DNA from: SM23-32 sp964434535
GTDB lineage: Bacteria > Planctomycetota > Brocadiia > SM23-32
Length of the DNA stretch: 26,843 nt
Assembly (NCBI GenBank): GCA_964434535.1
Contig: CAYSWA010000030.1
Span: 1 to 26,843, forward strand
Reading direction: 5' to 3'
The notes under the pieces are model-generated. The model was not told the origin of the DNA, made no database searches, and was given only the letters and a program-made list of their open reading frames with translations. A program made the position numbers and the translations under genes. Every line of letters starts with the position of its first letter. Position 1 is the first letter of the stretch. Below are positions 15,201-22,033 of this stretch, in pieces.

Positions 15201-17038
15201 AGCCGCTGGCCAACCTGCTGCTGGAGCGGCTGGTCGGCTACTGCGCCACGCCGCCTGCGGCGCGCTCGCCGGTGGCGTTGGCCGCCGGGGCCGGCACGGC
15301 GGCCTCCGACATCGCCGCCACGGGCGCGGTGCACGAGGACATCACCGGCACGCTGGGCGCCACGGACCTGAGCGGCTATCCGGCCGTCATGGTCGACGGG
15401 ACGTCGACGGAGCTGCTCGACAACCAGGCCGCCCTCCAGGCCTACGTGCAGGGCGGCGGCGTGGCGGCGGTGCATGCCGTCGACGACGCGACGCTCCAGG
15501 GCCTGGCCGTGCTGCCCGAGCCGCTCACGGCGCGCCCCAACGTCAGCGTGCCCGTGGTCTACACCGATGCGGCCGAGGCCGAGCCGCTCGCCAACGCGCT
15601 GGCCAACGAAGACCTGCACTGGATCCTCGACTGGAGCGGCGATTGGCGCACCCGGCACCCCCTCTACAGCGGGGTACTGCATAGCAGCGTCGAGCGCATG
15701 CCGCCGGATCTGACGTCCTGCACGGTGATCGAGATCGAGGAGATGACGATCCTCGATCCGGGCAACGGCACGTGGACCGGCGACTACTGGGAGTACTGGA
15801 CCAACGGCTCCATCGAGCACCCGATCACGCTGCCGACCACCGGGCCGTACTTCTTCGGCCTGGTCGGCTACAGCACGCACGTGGGCGGGGAGTACGGCCG
15901 CATCGCCGTGCGGCTGGACGGCGAGCTGGTCGGCTACATCACGCTGGGGCCGGACCACGACCGCTACTGGATCAGCGGCGATGCGACGGCCGGCGCGCAT
16001 ACGCTACGGCTGACCTTCGACAACGACGCCTGGGACCCCGACGCCGGCGAGGACCGCAACGTCTGGCTCGACAAGTTCTGGTTCTGCGAGCAGCCGCCCG
16101 GCGGCGAGGTGAACCTGACGGCCCCGGCCGGACTGGTCAAGCTCGCCGACGGCGCCGGCGCGTGGCTCTTCGACCAGGTGGCCTGGGACGGCCGCGTCGA
16201 GGGCTACGTGCACGCCTCGCGCTACCTGAGCGGACTGCTGACGAACCTCGGCGCCTCGTTCGTGAGCCTCAGCGGCCTCTACATCCCCGGATCCGGGCTG
16301 CTCTTCGAGCAGGAAGGCAGCGCCTGGGGCTACGACGGCGACGTCGCCTACATGTGGGCGAACGGCACGGCCTCCGCCGACGTCGAGTTCCTCCGCGACG
16401 GCCTCTACGAGATCGTCATCACCGCCCGCGGCACCATCGCCAGCGGCGAGTACCCCATCGTGCAGATCCTGCTGGACGGAACCCAGATCGCCGAATACCA
16501 GCTCCAGGACGCCTCCTGGACCGACATCACCACCACGGCGACCGTGACGGCCGGCGTGCGCCGCGTCGGCATCCGCTTCCCCAACGACCTCTATGATCCC
16601 GACGCGGGCGAGGACCGGAACCTCTACATCCAGGGCGTGCGTATCCGCCTGCTCGACACCCTCGGCGAGCCGCCCAGCGCGCCTTCCTCGCCCGACCCGC
16701 CCGACGGCGCCACCGGCGTGGCGAGCGACGCCGTCCTGTCATGGGCGGCCAGCACGGACGCCGACGGCGACGCCATCACCTACGACCTCTACCTGACCGG
16801 CCCCACCTTCCAGGTCTTCGAGGGGCTTACCTCGGCGAGCTTGGACCCCGGCCCGCTGGAGATGGATACGGACTACACCTGGCGCGTCTGCGCCACGGAC
16901 TCGACCGGCGCCTCCACCTGGGGACCCGAGTGGCACTTTACCACGGCGGGGCCGCCGAGGCCGTCTCCACCGCCGAGGCCGTCTCCACCATCGAGGCCGG
17001 CACGGTGGCGGCCGTGGACGAGACGTGGCAGACGGTGA
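9245..17038 (+). CDS. Giant modular protein, part 2: GH30 and GH2 glycosidases with binding modules
   Basis: The real sequence in this frame starts near 9166 and joins part 1. The modules in order (residues counted from 9245) begin with a cadherin-like module (1-70, 'GVLGNDTDPEGD') and lectin-like module A (76-356). A GH30 glycosidase follows (360-845; 'SVWSPPHHMK', 'VSIQNEPY' with acid/base Glu540, 'MTETSG' with nucleophile Glu662). Three FN3 repeats (850-1132) precede a GH2 glycosidase (1135-1798; 'MFSIENEI' with acid/base Glu1525, 'LYMGEYLW' with nucleophile Glu1619). Two GATase-like regions (1800-2150), two CBM36/60-like modules (2162-2282 and 2357-2469; each with 'DPDAGEDRN' as a likely calcium site) and an FN3-like module ending 'STWGPEWHFTTAG' complete it. 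The last 25 or so residues are out of frame. The set suggests breakdown of xylan or a similar beta-glycan at the cell surface or outside it. Substrates are inferred from modules only. Confidence 0.88.
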   Translation: MLGNDTDPEGDALTAALAGDVAHGALTLNADGSFTYTPEAGYMGADGFTYVASDGQNDSAAATVSITVQAGPEAGPRFEVGTVAGVDGTWQGVSLSNTYTLPVVVCSVNLANNTVPVVTRVRNAGATSFEVRLQNPSGVAVLGETVHYMVMEEGVGQFSDGTPVEAARVTSDQTNAAGSWSKDLAEPYTYGQSYTSPVVLGQVMTFNDPAWSAFWCCGGSVSDPPDAATCNVGKHVGGDPATTRASEALGVIVMEAGTGAIGDVPYEARLGAATIGGVGSSPPYSYSLSAFSSAPEVGVASQAAMDGSDGSWAVLYGASPLSATSLALAVDEDQLADAERGHIGEQVGYLVFGSSKASSGEVEAVIDGAARYQHMDGFGTCLAHRTTQPHNWSTFREMYARDMGCSMFRVDMLATALNPDPANETVTYLGPNIDENIALFDFTYSGTGMFGEFAAAVDALKLDEMTVIGSVWSPPHHMKTATGPDSTYEKWINNVDRTCCGHLIQTPENLEQFGRYVAAWVKGFEQQWGVPLYAVSIQNEPYFCQPYNSCVYYNNWQNGVVEYPQALAAVAAEFDANGITTKLMGPEDLGHDGPDNPWIWWRHMGFIQDVRNDPDAFAAIDGYAIHATDHPQMWSEYWNGRTEFPAWTGIAADGKEFSWMTETSGQAPLWLSTDADGLQNGALNIGYCLHNALVFGQVNAWLYWQMAADTSGTASTQTLTTGVDVTQPKYCAAKHFFRYIRPGAVRLGVTPGEHLAATYGSGLLTSAYVHDTQGTLTVVIVNMNDAAYAMELAVPSTPQIAEFDVYRSSDTERFVALAPLAVQGGAVSLSVPPLSMVTLHGVATAHDPPPAAPTGLIAAGGDAQVSLDWADNTEADLAGYNVYRSTTSGSGYAQIAGGVAASDYVDGAVTNGTTYYYVVTAVDSSANESGYSAEASATPSGTSGPPAAPTGLIAAGGDAQVSLDWADNTEADLAGYNVYRSTTSGSGYAQIAGGVAASDYVDGAVTNGTTYYYVVTAVDSSANESGYSAEASATPSGTSGPPAAPTGLIAAGGDAQVSLDWADNTEADLAGYNVYRSTTSGSGYAQIAGGVAASDYVDDAVSAGTTYYYVVTATDVDAKESAQSAEASATVIAHSLSLDGAWEVLRSDTADPASLSGTWSSVTVPSNLGIQQPLYTWLRRSFDVPAQWSGEHVFLTFGGAKYVCEVYVNGTHVGGHYGGWESFEIDATGAVTFGATNEVLARMQDLRGVIDGTVPWSSNSREMVEACVSQIQAPIGSQTAFVGLWQDVALVSRRDVFIDHVTIVTSVRNDEITVTYDLRNLGASPADVQVAAVVSDGAATALDLESTTVNVPAGGSASAVLAQGWTDPLLWDVEQPNLYYLDSVASVGGTPVDEDSARFGFREFWIDGNQMVLNGTPIKFLASAGHPRWSGELLSKAEIQAQFEQIRTANVMGFRLHANIWQKEYYEVADEIGMPIIMESAIWCFSQNYDLDSPQFWQNARDHWAGIIRDKQNHPSVVMFSIENEILHCNPPDPVTTEVDLGELGLYVKGLDPTRPIMYDGDEDPNGAADVVNLHYPHEWPGNDLYPNTCYWLEEPTVVEGWPRQLWQWDHLKPLYMGEYLWVFEQSSHEWTPFLGDEAYASFEGSRHTCKAMAWEMQTEAYRIDGVNGMCPWTLWESGTFPNEQYYAVQRVFEPNAAFVVEYDRRFFSGETVNRTVHLFNDTRQAADLTLRWSVDGAVQGSAPFSLPAAGQTQTAISLTMPTVGAITDVDFLIEVLNGTGVLYSRTRSYRVFPQAAPSFGLAPDAVIGLYQGDGTALAFLQSGGVEPIIITDLAHAAGLNPDLLVIGGHALDSLDTGGYAVGGGASESLAEYVRGRGTVLTLEQRAIPDGLLPVQLQDAGATFAFRRGTAGALFDDLRDDAFLFWRGDNRVLYKSLIRPEAGGLRVLVDAGSRSGLTRVGLLEQFDGAGRYVTCQLPLCEKLDYEPLANLLLERLVGYCATPPAARSPVALAAGAGTAASDIAATGAVHEDITGTLGATDLSGYPAVMVDGTSTELLDNQAALQAYVQGGGVAAVHAVDDATLQGLAVLPEPLTARPNVSVPVVYTDAAEAEPLANALANEDLHWILDWSGDWRTRHPLYSGVLHSSVERMPPDLTSCTVIEIEEMTILDPGNGTWTGDYWEYWTNGSIEHPITLPTTGPYFFGLVGYSTHVGGEYGRIAVRLDGELVGYITLGPDHDRYWISGDATAGAHTLRLTFDNDAWDPDAGEDRNVWLDKFWFCEQPPGGEVNLTAPAGLVKLADGAGAWLFDQVAWDGRVEGYVHASRYLSGLLTNLGASFVSLSGLYIPGSGLLFEQEGSAWGYDGDVAYMWANGTASADVEFLRDGLYEIVITARGTIASGEYPIVQILLDGTQIAEYQLQDASWTDITTTATVTAGVRRVGIRFPNDLYDPDAGEDRNLYIQGVRIRLLDTLGEPPSAPSSPDPPDGATGVASDAVLSWAASTDADGDAITYDLYLTGPTFQVFEGLTSASLDPGPLEMDTDYTWRVCATDSTGASTWGPEWHFTTAGPPRPSPPPRPSPPSRPARWRPWTRRGRR
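9472..10314 (+). repeat. Lectin-like module A
   Basis: About 281 residues, from 'EVGTVAGVDGTWQGVSL' to 'EQVGYLVFGS'. The same module recurs at 16990-17820 with roughly 60-65% identity by eye, including 'SFWCCGG'-like and 'AAMDGSDG' stretches. The opening half resembles beta-sandwich, H-type-lectin-like domains of secreted proteins, but the family name is uncertain. Confidence 0.7.
11792..12640 (+). repeat. Three tandem FN3 repeats, 288-base unit
   Basis: Units begin at 11792, 12080 and 12368. Units 1 and 2 appear identical over all 288 bases. Unit 3 is identical for its first 172 bases (to 12539) and then diverges. Each encodes a fibronectin type III module ('PAAPTGLIAAGGDAQVSLDW', 'GYNVYRSTTSGSGYAQI'). 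They form the linker between GH30 and GH2. Such identity marks recent duplication or gene conversion, and the copy number may be unstable or misassembled. Confidence 0.95.
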
Positions 17039-18000
17039 CGCTGGCCAACACCTACGTCTCGCCCGTCGTGGTCTGCGCGGTGAACCGGGCCGATAACTCC
17101 GCGCCCGTGGTCGCGCGGGTGCGCAGCGCCGGCCCGAGCAGCTTCGAGGTGAAGCTCCAGAACCCCTCCGGCGCCGCCGTCAGCAGCGAGACCGTCCATT
17201 GCGTGGTGGCGGAGGAGGGCGTCTGGCAACTGCCCGACGGACGCGCCTTTGAGGCCGTGCTGGTGAACTCGACCGGCACGAATGGCAAGGGCACCTGGAG
17301 CCAGAGCCAGTGTGAACCGTACAGCTACGCACGCAGCTACACCAGCCCGGTCGTGCTCGGGCAGGTGATGACCTTCAATGACTCCGCCTGGTCCACTTTC
17401 TGGTGCTGCGGGGGCAACGTGGGCGCGCCGCCGACGGCCACGGAGTGTAACGTGGGCAAGCACGTGGGCGAGGACGGCAACAAGACGCGAGCCCCCGAGA
17501 CGCTCGGCGTCATCGAGGCCGGCACCGGCACGCTGGACGGCGTGCCCTACGAGGCGGCGCTCGGGCCGGACACGGTCAAGGGCGTGGGCAGCGGCGCGCC
17601 GTTCTACTACAGCCTGAGCGCTTTCTCGCAGACCCCGCAGGTCGGCGTGGTCAGCCAGGCGGCCATGGACGGCAGCGACGGCGGCTGGGCGGTGCTCTAC
17701 GGCAACTCCCCGCTGAGCCCCACCTCCCTGGCGCTCGCCATCGACGAGGACCAGATCGGCGACCTGGAGCGCGGCCACATCACCGAACAGGTCGGCTACC
17801 TCGTCTTCCAGTCGGCCACAAGCTACGGGGTCAACACCTACCGCAGCGACATGAGCGGCACCTGCAAGTGCTCCTTCACGGGCCAGGCCAACCTCCACGA
17901 CTGCTTCTTCGGCCTCGGCGCCAACAAGGCCATGCAGTTCACCATGACCAGCGGCTACAACCGCTACGGCTGCTGGGGCCTGACCGATGACGTGAAGTAG
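16951..18000 (+). CDS. Giant modular protein, part 3: lectin-like module B and tail
   Basis: This frame carries the C-terminal end of the giant protein: an 'AEAVST' linker repeated twice (two perfect 18-base units, 16954-16989), a second lectin-like module (16990-17820) and a tail of about 60 residues with four Cys ('GTCKCSFTGQANLHDCFFG', 'YGCWG'). It ends in TAG at 17998-18000. No start codon with a ribosome binding site lies near the beginning, so it should be expressed only as a continuation of part 2. The frames meet at the GGGG run 16948-16951: reading one base back gives 'HFTTAG' followed directly by 'AAEAVST'. Either one G was lost, by mutation or sequencing, or ribosomes shift there. 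I see no sortase, PEP-CTERM or dockerin signal. I chose 16951 as the first codon of this frame that fits. Confidence 0.78.
   Translation, partial: AAEAVSTAEAVSTIEAGTVAAVDETWQTVTLANTYVSPVVVCAVNRADNSAPVVARVRSAGPSSFEVKLQNPSGAAVSSETVHCVVAEEGVWQLPDGRAFEAVLVNSTGTNGKGTWSQSQCEPYSYARSYTSPVVLGQVMTFNDSAWSTFWCCGGNVGAPPTATECNVGKHVGEDGNKTRAPETLGVIEAGTGTLDGVPYEAALGPDTVKGVGSGAPFYYSLSAFSQTPQVGVVSQAAMDGSDGGWAVLYGNSPLSPTSLALAIDEDQIGDLERGHITEQVGYLVFQSATSYGVNTYRSDMSGTCKCSFTGQANLHDCFFGLGANKAMQFTMTSGYNRYGCWGLTDDVK
16990..17820 (+). repeat. Lectin-like module B
   Basis: About 277 residues, from 'EAGTVAAVDETWQTVTL' to 'EQVGYLVFQS'. It is the second copy of the module at 9472-10314. The two copies bracket the glycosidase part of the protein. 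Conserved positions include the 'WCCGG' and 'CNVGKHVG' cysteines. Confidence 0.7.
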
Positions 18001-18099
18001 CCGGATCGCAACGGCAAGTTCCAGGTCGTCCGGCAAGGCTCGATCCGCGCCACCCCCCGCGGGACAGCTGAATCATCCCTGGGCGGCGCGCCCGGCAGA

Positions 18100-18129
18100 T
18101 TGACGTGCGGCCGGGGCAGCGGCTATAAT
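18100..18129 (+). promoter_or_regulatory. Sigma-70-type promoter of prfB
   Basis: TTGACG (18100-18105) and a perfect TATAAT (18124-18129) are 18 bases apart. The predicted start near 18136 leaves a leader of about 50 bases before the ATG at 18186. It shows that prfB is independent of the giant gene upstream. Confidence 0.85.
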
Positions 18130-18185
18130 CCGGGTGATCGCTTCGCCCCCTGTCTTGTCCCCACAGGCCGCGCGAGGGCCGCCCT

Positions 18186-19302
18186 ATGTCCACCGATCCC
18201 CAGCAGCTTGAGGCCCGCCTGAACGACCTGCGGGACTCCCTTTGACCTGGGCACCCGCGAGGCGGAGCTGGAGGAGCTGGAGGCGCGGATGGCCGAGCCG
18301 GACTTCTGGGAGGATCAGGAGACCGCCCAGAAGGTCATCCGGCGCATGAAGTTCGTCAAGGGCCTTACCGAACCCGTCCAGGAGGTCGAGCGCCAGGTCG
18401 AGGACCTGCTGGTGCTGGAGGAGCTCGCCGAGGAGGAGGCCGACGAGCAGACGCGCCGGGAGGTGGCCGAGCGGGCCGACGAGCTGGCCGGCGCCCTGGA
18501 GCGGCTCGAGCTGAAGAGCATGCTCGCCGAGCCCGAGGACCACAACAGCGCCTTCCTGAGCGTCCACGCCGGCGCCGGCGGCACCGAGAGCTGCGACTGG
18601 GCCGCCATGCTCCTGCGCATGTACCTGCGCTGGGCCGAGCGCGAAGGCTATCAAACCGAGCTGATCGACACCCGCCCGGGCGAGGAAGCCGGCATCCGCA
18701 ACGCCACCGTCCACGTGCAGGGCGATTGGGGGTTCGGCTACCTCAAGAGCGAGATCGGCGTCCACCGGCTGGTGCGCATCTCGCCCTTTGACGCCAGCGG
18801 GCGGCGCCATACCTCCTTCGCGGCCGTCGACGTGGCGCCGGACGTCGAGGCCGGGATCGACGTTGAGCTGAACGACAACGAGATCGAGATGGAGTTCCTC
18901 AAATCCAGCGGCCCGGGCGGCCAGCACGTCAACAAGACCGCCTCGGCCGTGCGGCTCAAGCACATCCCGACCGGCATCACCGTGCTGTGCCAGAGCGAGC
19001 GCTCGCAGCACAAGAACCGCGCCATCGCCCGCAAGCTGCTCCAGGCCAAGCTCTACCAGCACGAGCGCCAGAAGCGCCAGCAGGAGCTGGAGAAGCTCTT
19101 CGACGAGAAGGGCGAGATCGCCTGGGGCAACCAGATCCGCTCCTACGTCCTCCAGCCCTACCAGATGGTCAAGGACCTGCGCACCGAGCACAAGAGCGGC
19201 GACACCGGCGCCGTGCTGGACGGCGACCTGACGCCGTTCATGGAGGCCTACCTGCGCTACCGCATGGAGCAGCGCGCCGCCTCGCCGCGCCGGGAGCAGT
19301 AG
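18186..19302 (+). CDS. prfB: Peptide chain release factor 2, with programmed frameshift
   Basis: RF2 ends translation at UGA and UAA codons in the ribosomal A site. The gene is read in two parts, 18186-18242 and 18244-19302, joined by a +1 shift at CTT-TGA-C (codons 19-20). This is the autoregulatory site known from other prfB genes: low RF2 lets the ribosome slip. The full product is 371 residues, close to the 365 of E. coli RF2. It has the N-terminal helical domain, the stop-codon recognition motif SPF (199-201) and the peptidyl-transferase motif GGQ (244-246) in 'SSGPGGQHVNKTASAVRL'. Starting at the internal ATG 18289 would remove 34 residues and is wrong. The gene itself ends with TAG, which RF2 does not read. 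It has its own promoter, and the next gene also has its own. Confidence 0.97.
18231..18246 (+). promoter_or_regulatory. prfB +1 recoding site
   Basis: The slippery CTT is followed by the in-frame stop TGA (18243-18245) and C (18246). The E. coli site has an AGGGGG Shine-Dalgarno-like stimulator three bases before CTT. Here the matching region is CGGGAC, a weaker anti-SD match one to two bases further away. The core is canonical and the stimulator seems reduced. Confidence 0.92.
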
Positions 19303-19317
19303 GGCTGGCCGGACGCG

Positions 19318-19347
19318 TTGACACCGCCTTGCCGGGCGGCGTAGAAT
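19318..19347 (+). promoter_or_regulatory. Promoter of the potassium transporter gene
   Basis: A perfect TTGACA (19318-19323) and TAGAAT (19342-19347) are 18 bases apart, about 38 bases before the ATG at 19385. Transcription would begin near 19354, which makes a start much further upstream unlikely. Confidence 0.8.
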
Positions 19348-19384
19348 CCGCTTCTCCACGGCGCTTCCGTTGCGGGGCCCACTT

Positions 19385-20785
19385 ATGCGCGTGCAACTGA
19401 CGAAGCTGCCCGGGCTTGTGTTCGGCCTCGCCTTCAGGCACGGTCCCGCGCGGGCGGCGGTGGCCAGCTTCGCCTGCGCCATCCTCGGCGGAGGCTTCCT
19501 GCTGATGCTGCCGGTCAGCAGCGCCGCCGGCGAGTGGACCTCGGCCGTGGACGCCGTCTTCACCTCCACCAGCGCCGTCTGCGTGACGGGCCTGCTGGTG
19601 CGCAGCACGCCCGACCACTGGTCGCTGCCGGGGCAACTGGTCATCCTGGCCCTGATCCAGATCGGGGGCCTGGGCATCATGACCATGGGCGCGTTCGTGG
19701 CCATCCTGCTCCAGCGGCGCCTCTCGATGCAGTTCGAGGCGCTCATGACGGACCTGGTCGAGACGCACGCCCGCCAGAGCGTCTGGGACCTGGTCAAGTT
19801 CATCTGCCTCCTGACGCTGGTGGCCGAGGCGCTCGGGGCCGTCACGCTCTACTTCTCGTGGCGCGGCAGCTTCGAGAGCTTCGCCGCCTGCCTCTACCAC
19901 AGCGTCTTCCACTCGATCTCCGCGTTCTGCAACGCCGGCTTCAGCCTGAACAACGCGAGCCTGGTGGCCTACGTCGACTCGGTGCCGGTGAACGTGATCG
20001 TGGCCGGGCTGATCGTGCTGGGCGGCATCGGCTTCACCGTGGTGCGCGACGTGCAGCATTGGGCCGGCTGGTGGCTGTTGAGCCGCCGGGGCCGCCGCCC
20101 CCGGCTGACCACGCACACCAAGCTGGTGCTGAGCATGACGGCGCTGCTGCTCGTGGTCGGGTTCGTGGGACTGTTCATCATCGAGTCGCACGGCTCTCTG
20201 GCAGGGGCGCCGCTGAAGACGCGGCTGCTGGCGGCCATGTTCCAGTCGGTGACGCCGCGCACGGCCGGCTTCAACACCATAGAGACCGGCGCCGGCGTGC
20301 TTGCGCCCTCGACGCTCTTCCTGCTGATGATCCTCATGTACATCGGCGGCAGCCCCGGCAGCACGGCCGGCGGCATCAAGACGAGCACGCTCGGCATCAT
20401 GGTCGCCAGCATCGCGGCCACGCTGCGCGGCCGCCAGAAGGCCGAGATGTTCCACCACTCCGTCCCCGAGGAGACGGTGCACCGGGTGGCGAGCATCATC
20501 CTGCTCTCGGTCGGCACGCTGGCAGCGGGCATCTTCCTGCTGCTCATCACCGAGACGGCGAGCTTCATGGAGGTGGCCTTCGACGCGATCAGCGCCTTCG
20601 GCACAGTCGGCCTGAGCGCGGGGCTCAGCGGCGCGGGCACGGATATGACGGCCGCCGGGAAGCTGATCCTGACCGTGCTGATGTTCGTCGGCCGCCTGGG
20701 CCCGGTCACGCTGGTGCTGAGCGTGGCGCAGATCCGCGAGCGCGCCGTCTACCGGTACCCGGCGGAGCAGGTCATGGTCGGGTAG
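19385..20785 (+). CDS. ktrB: TrkH/KtrB-family potassium transporter
   Basis: This 466-residue membrane protein would be the ion-conducting subunit of a Trk/Ktr potassium uptake system in the cytoplasmic membrane. It shows the four-fold M1-P-M2 pattern of the superfamily, with selectivity-filter regions at 'TSAVCVTGL' (62-70), 'SISAFCNAGFS' (177-187), 'SVTPRTAGFNT' (288-298) and 'ISAFGTVGLSAG' (402-413). 'LPGQLVILALIQIGGLGIMT' after the first filter is typical of KtrB, and the length fits KtrB better than the longer TrkH. The ATG at 19385 is chosen over an upstream TTG at 19370; the ribosome binding site (GCGGGG) is weak. The regulatory RCK subunit (KtrA/TrkA) is not in the window and must lie elsewhere. 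Confidence 0.92.
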   Translation: MRVQLTKLPGLVFGLAFRHGPARAAVASFACAILGGGFLLMLPVSSAAGEWTSAVDAVFTSTSAVCVTGLLVRSTPDHWSLPGQLVILALIQIGGLGIMTMGAFVAILLQRRLSMQFEALMTDLVETHARQSVWDLVKFICLLTLVAEALGAVTLYFSWRGSFESFAACLYHSVFHSISAFCNAGFSLNNASLVAYVDSVPVNVIVAGLIVLGGIGFTVVRDVQHWAGWWLLSRRGRRPRLTTHTKLVLSMTALLLVVGFVGLFIIESHGSLAGAPLKTRLLAAMFQSVTPRTAGFNTIETGAGVLAPSTLFLLMILMYIGGSPGSTAGGIKTSTLGIMVASIAATLRGRQKAEMFHHSVPEETVHRVASIILLSVGTLAAGIFLLLITETASFMEVAFDAISAFGTVGLSAGLSGAGTDMTAAGKLILTVLMFVGRLGPVTLVLSVAQIRERAVYRYPAEQVMVG

Positions 20786-20791
20786 GCGCGG

Positions 20792-20820
20792 TTGGAAAGC
20801 GCCGGGCGAGCGCGTACAAT
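20792..20820 (+). promoter_or_regulatory. Promoter of the dnaJ-hsp20-lon operon
   Basis: TTGGAA (20792-20797) and TACAAT (20815-20820) are 17 bases apart, within 10-35 bases of the end of the potassium transporter gene. The leader to the dnaJ ATG is about 70 bases. I see no CIRCE element or other heat-shock operator. Confidence 0.65.
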
Positions 20821-20895
20821 GGTTCACAGGGGCCCGCGCAGGCCGGATTCGACGCGAACCCGCAGGAACTACGCAATCCCCGACGACGGTGCCCT

Positions 20896-22017
20896 ATGGC
20901 TGAGAAGGACTACTATCAAGTGCTCGGCGTCTCGCCCGAGGCGTCGCAGGACGAGATACGGAAGGCCTACAGGCGCCTGGCCAAGAAGCATCATCCCGAC
21001 CGCCACGAAGGCAGCAAGGCGCAGGAGGAGAGATTCAAGGAGATAAGCGACGCCTACGGGGTGCTCGGCGACCCCGAGAAGCGCAAGCAGTACGACCGGC
21101 TGCGCCGGGCCGGCATGGAGGGCGGCTGGTCGGGCGGGATCGGCGGCTTCGAGGATATCTTCGCCGGCATGGGCGGCGCGGGGCCACGCGCCGGCGGCGC
21201 CGGCCCCGAAGCAGAGGGCTTCGGCGGGCTCGGGGACCTGTTCAGCCGCATCTTCGGCGGCGGACGGGCCCGGGCCGAGGGGGCCGGCCCCCGGCGCGGC
21301 CAGGACGTGCTGAGCAGCATCACCGTGCCGTTCGAGACGGCCGCCCGCGGCGGCAAGGTCTCCGTGCGTGTGCCGAAGGAGGCGGTCTGCCCGAGCTGCG
21401 GCGGCAGCGGGGCGGCCCCGGGGACCGAGACCGAGACCTGCCGCCAGTGCCGGGGCACCGGCCAGGTGCTCAGCGGGCAGGGCGCCTTCAGCGTGGCCCG
21501 CCCGTGCCCGGCCTGCTTCGGGCGGGGCAAGATCATCCAGACCCCCTGCGGCAAGTGCCGGGGCAGCGGCACGGTGGAGGATCAGTCGGTGGTGGAGGTG
21601 CGCATCCCCGCCGGGATCGAGGACGGACAGAAGATGCGCCTGGCCGGCATGGGCCAGCCCGGCGCGGGCGGGGGGCCGGCCGGCGACCTGCTGCTGGAGG
21701 TGCACGTGCAGCCGCACCCGCACTTCGAGCGCAAGGGGCGCGACATCTACAGCACCTGCACGGTCGACATGGTCGACGCCGCGCTCGGCACCGGGGTCGA
21801 TCTGCAGACGATGGACGGCGCGGTGACGCTGACCGTGCCGCCGGGCACGCAGCCGGGACAGAAGCTGCGCATCCCCGGCCACGGGCTCAAGACCTCCGAC
21901 GGGCGCCAGGGCGACCACTACGTGGAGGTCAAGGTGAAGATCCCCCGCGACCTGACCGACGAGCAGAAGGACCTGCTGAAGAGGCTGCGCCGAGGACGGA
22001 AGAAAGTTGCCACGTAA
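20896..22017 (+). CDS. dnaJ: Chaperone DnaJ (Hsp40)
   Basis: DnaJ delivers unfolded proteins to DnaK and stimulates its ATPase activity in the cytoplasm. The 373-residue protein has a complete type I layout: a J-domain with the HPD motif at 33-35, a Gly/Phe-rich region ('GGFEDIFAGMGG', 'GLGDLFSRIFGGG'), and a zinc region at about 165-225. The zinc region has all four CxxCxGxG motifs (CPSCGGSG, CRQCRGTG, CPACFGRG, CGKCRGSG). The C-terminal substrate-binding domains follow. The ATG at 20896 is fixed by the J-domain start 'MAEKDYYQVLGV'; there is no clear ribosome binding site before it. dnaK and grpE are not adjacent. The stop lies 16 bases before hsp20, which points to one transcript. Confidence 0.97.
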   Translation: MAEKDYYQVLGVSPEASQDEIRKAYRRLAKKHHPDRHEGSKAQEERFKEISDAYGVLGDPEKRKQYDRLRRAGMEGGWSGGIGGFEDIFAGMGGAGPRAGGAGPEAEGFGGLGDLFSRIFGGGRARAEGAGPRRGQDVLSSITVPFETAARGGKVSVRVPKEAVCPSCGGSGAAPGTETETCRQCRGTGQVLSGQGAFSVARPCPACFGRGKIIQTPCGKCRGSGTVEDQSVVEVRIPAGIEDGQKMRLAGMGQPGAGGGPAGDLLLEVHVQPHPHFERKGRDIYSTCTVDMVDAALGTGVDLQTMDGAVTLTVPPGTQPGQKLRIPGHGLKTSDGRQGDHYVEVKVKIPRDLTDEQKDLLKRLRRGRKKVAT

Positions 22018-22033
22018 CGGACGGGAGCCACCG

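Noticed and set aside
12647..16000. A 1,117-residue minus-strand ORF opposite GH2
   Set aside because: Shadow frame rich in Arg, Val and His; the plus strand holds GH2 and CBM modules with catalytic residues.
18289..19302. prfB starting at the internal ATG 18289
   Set aside because: The upstream ATG at 18186 with CTT-TGA-C restores the normal RF2 N-terminus and length.
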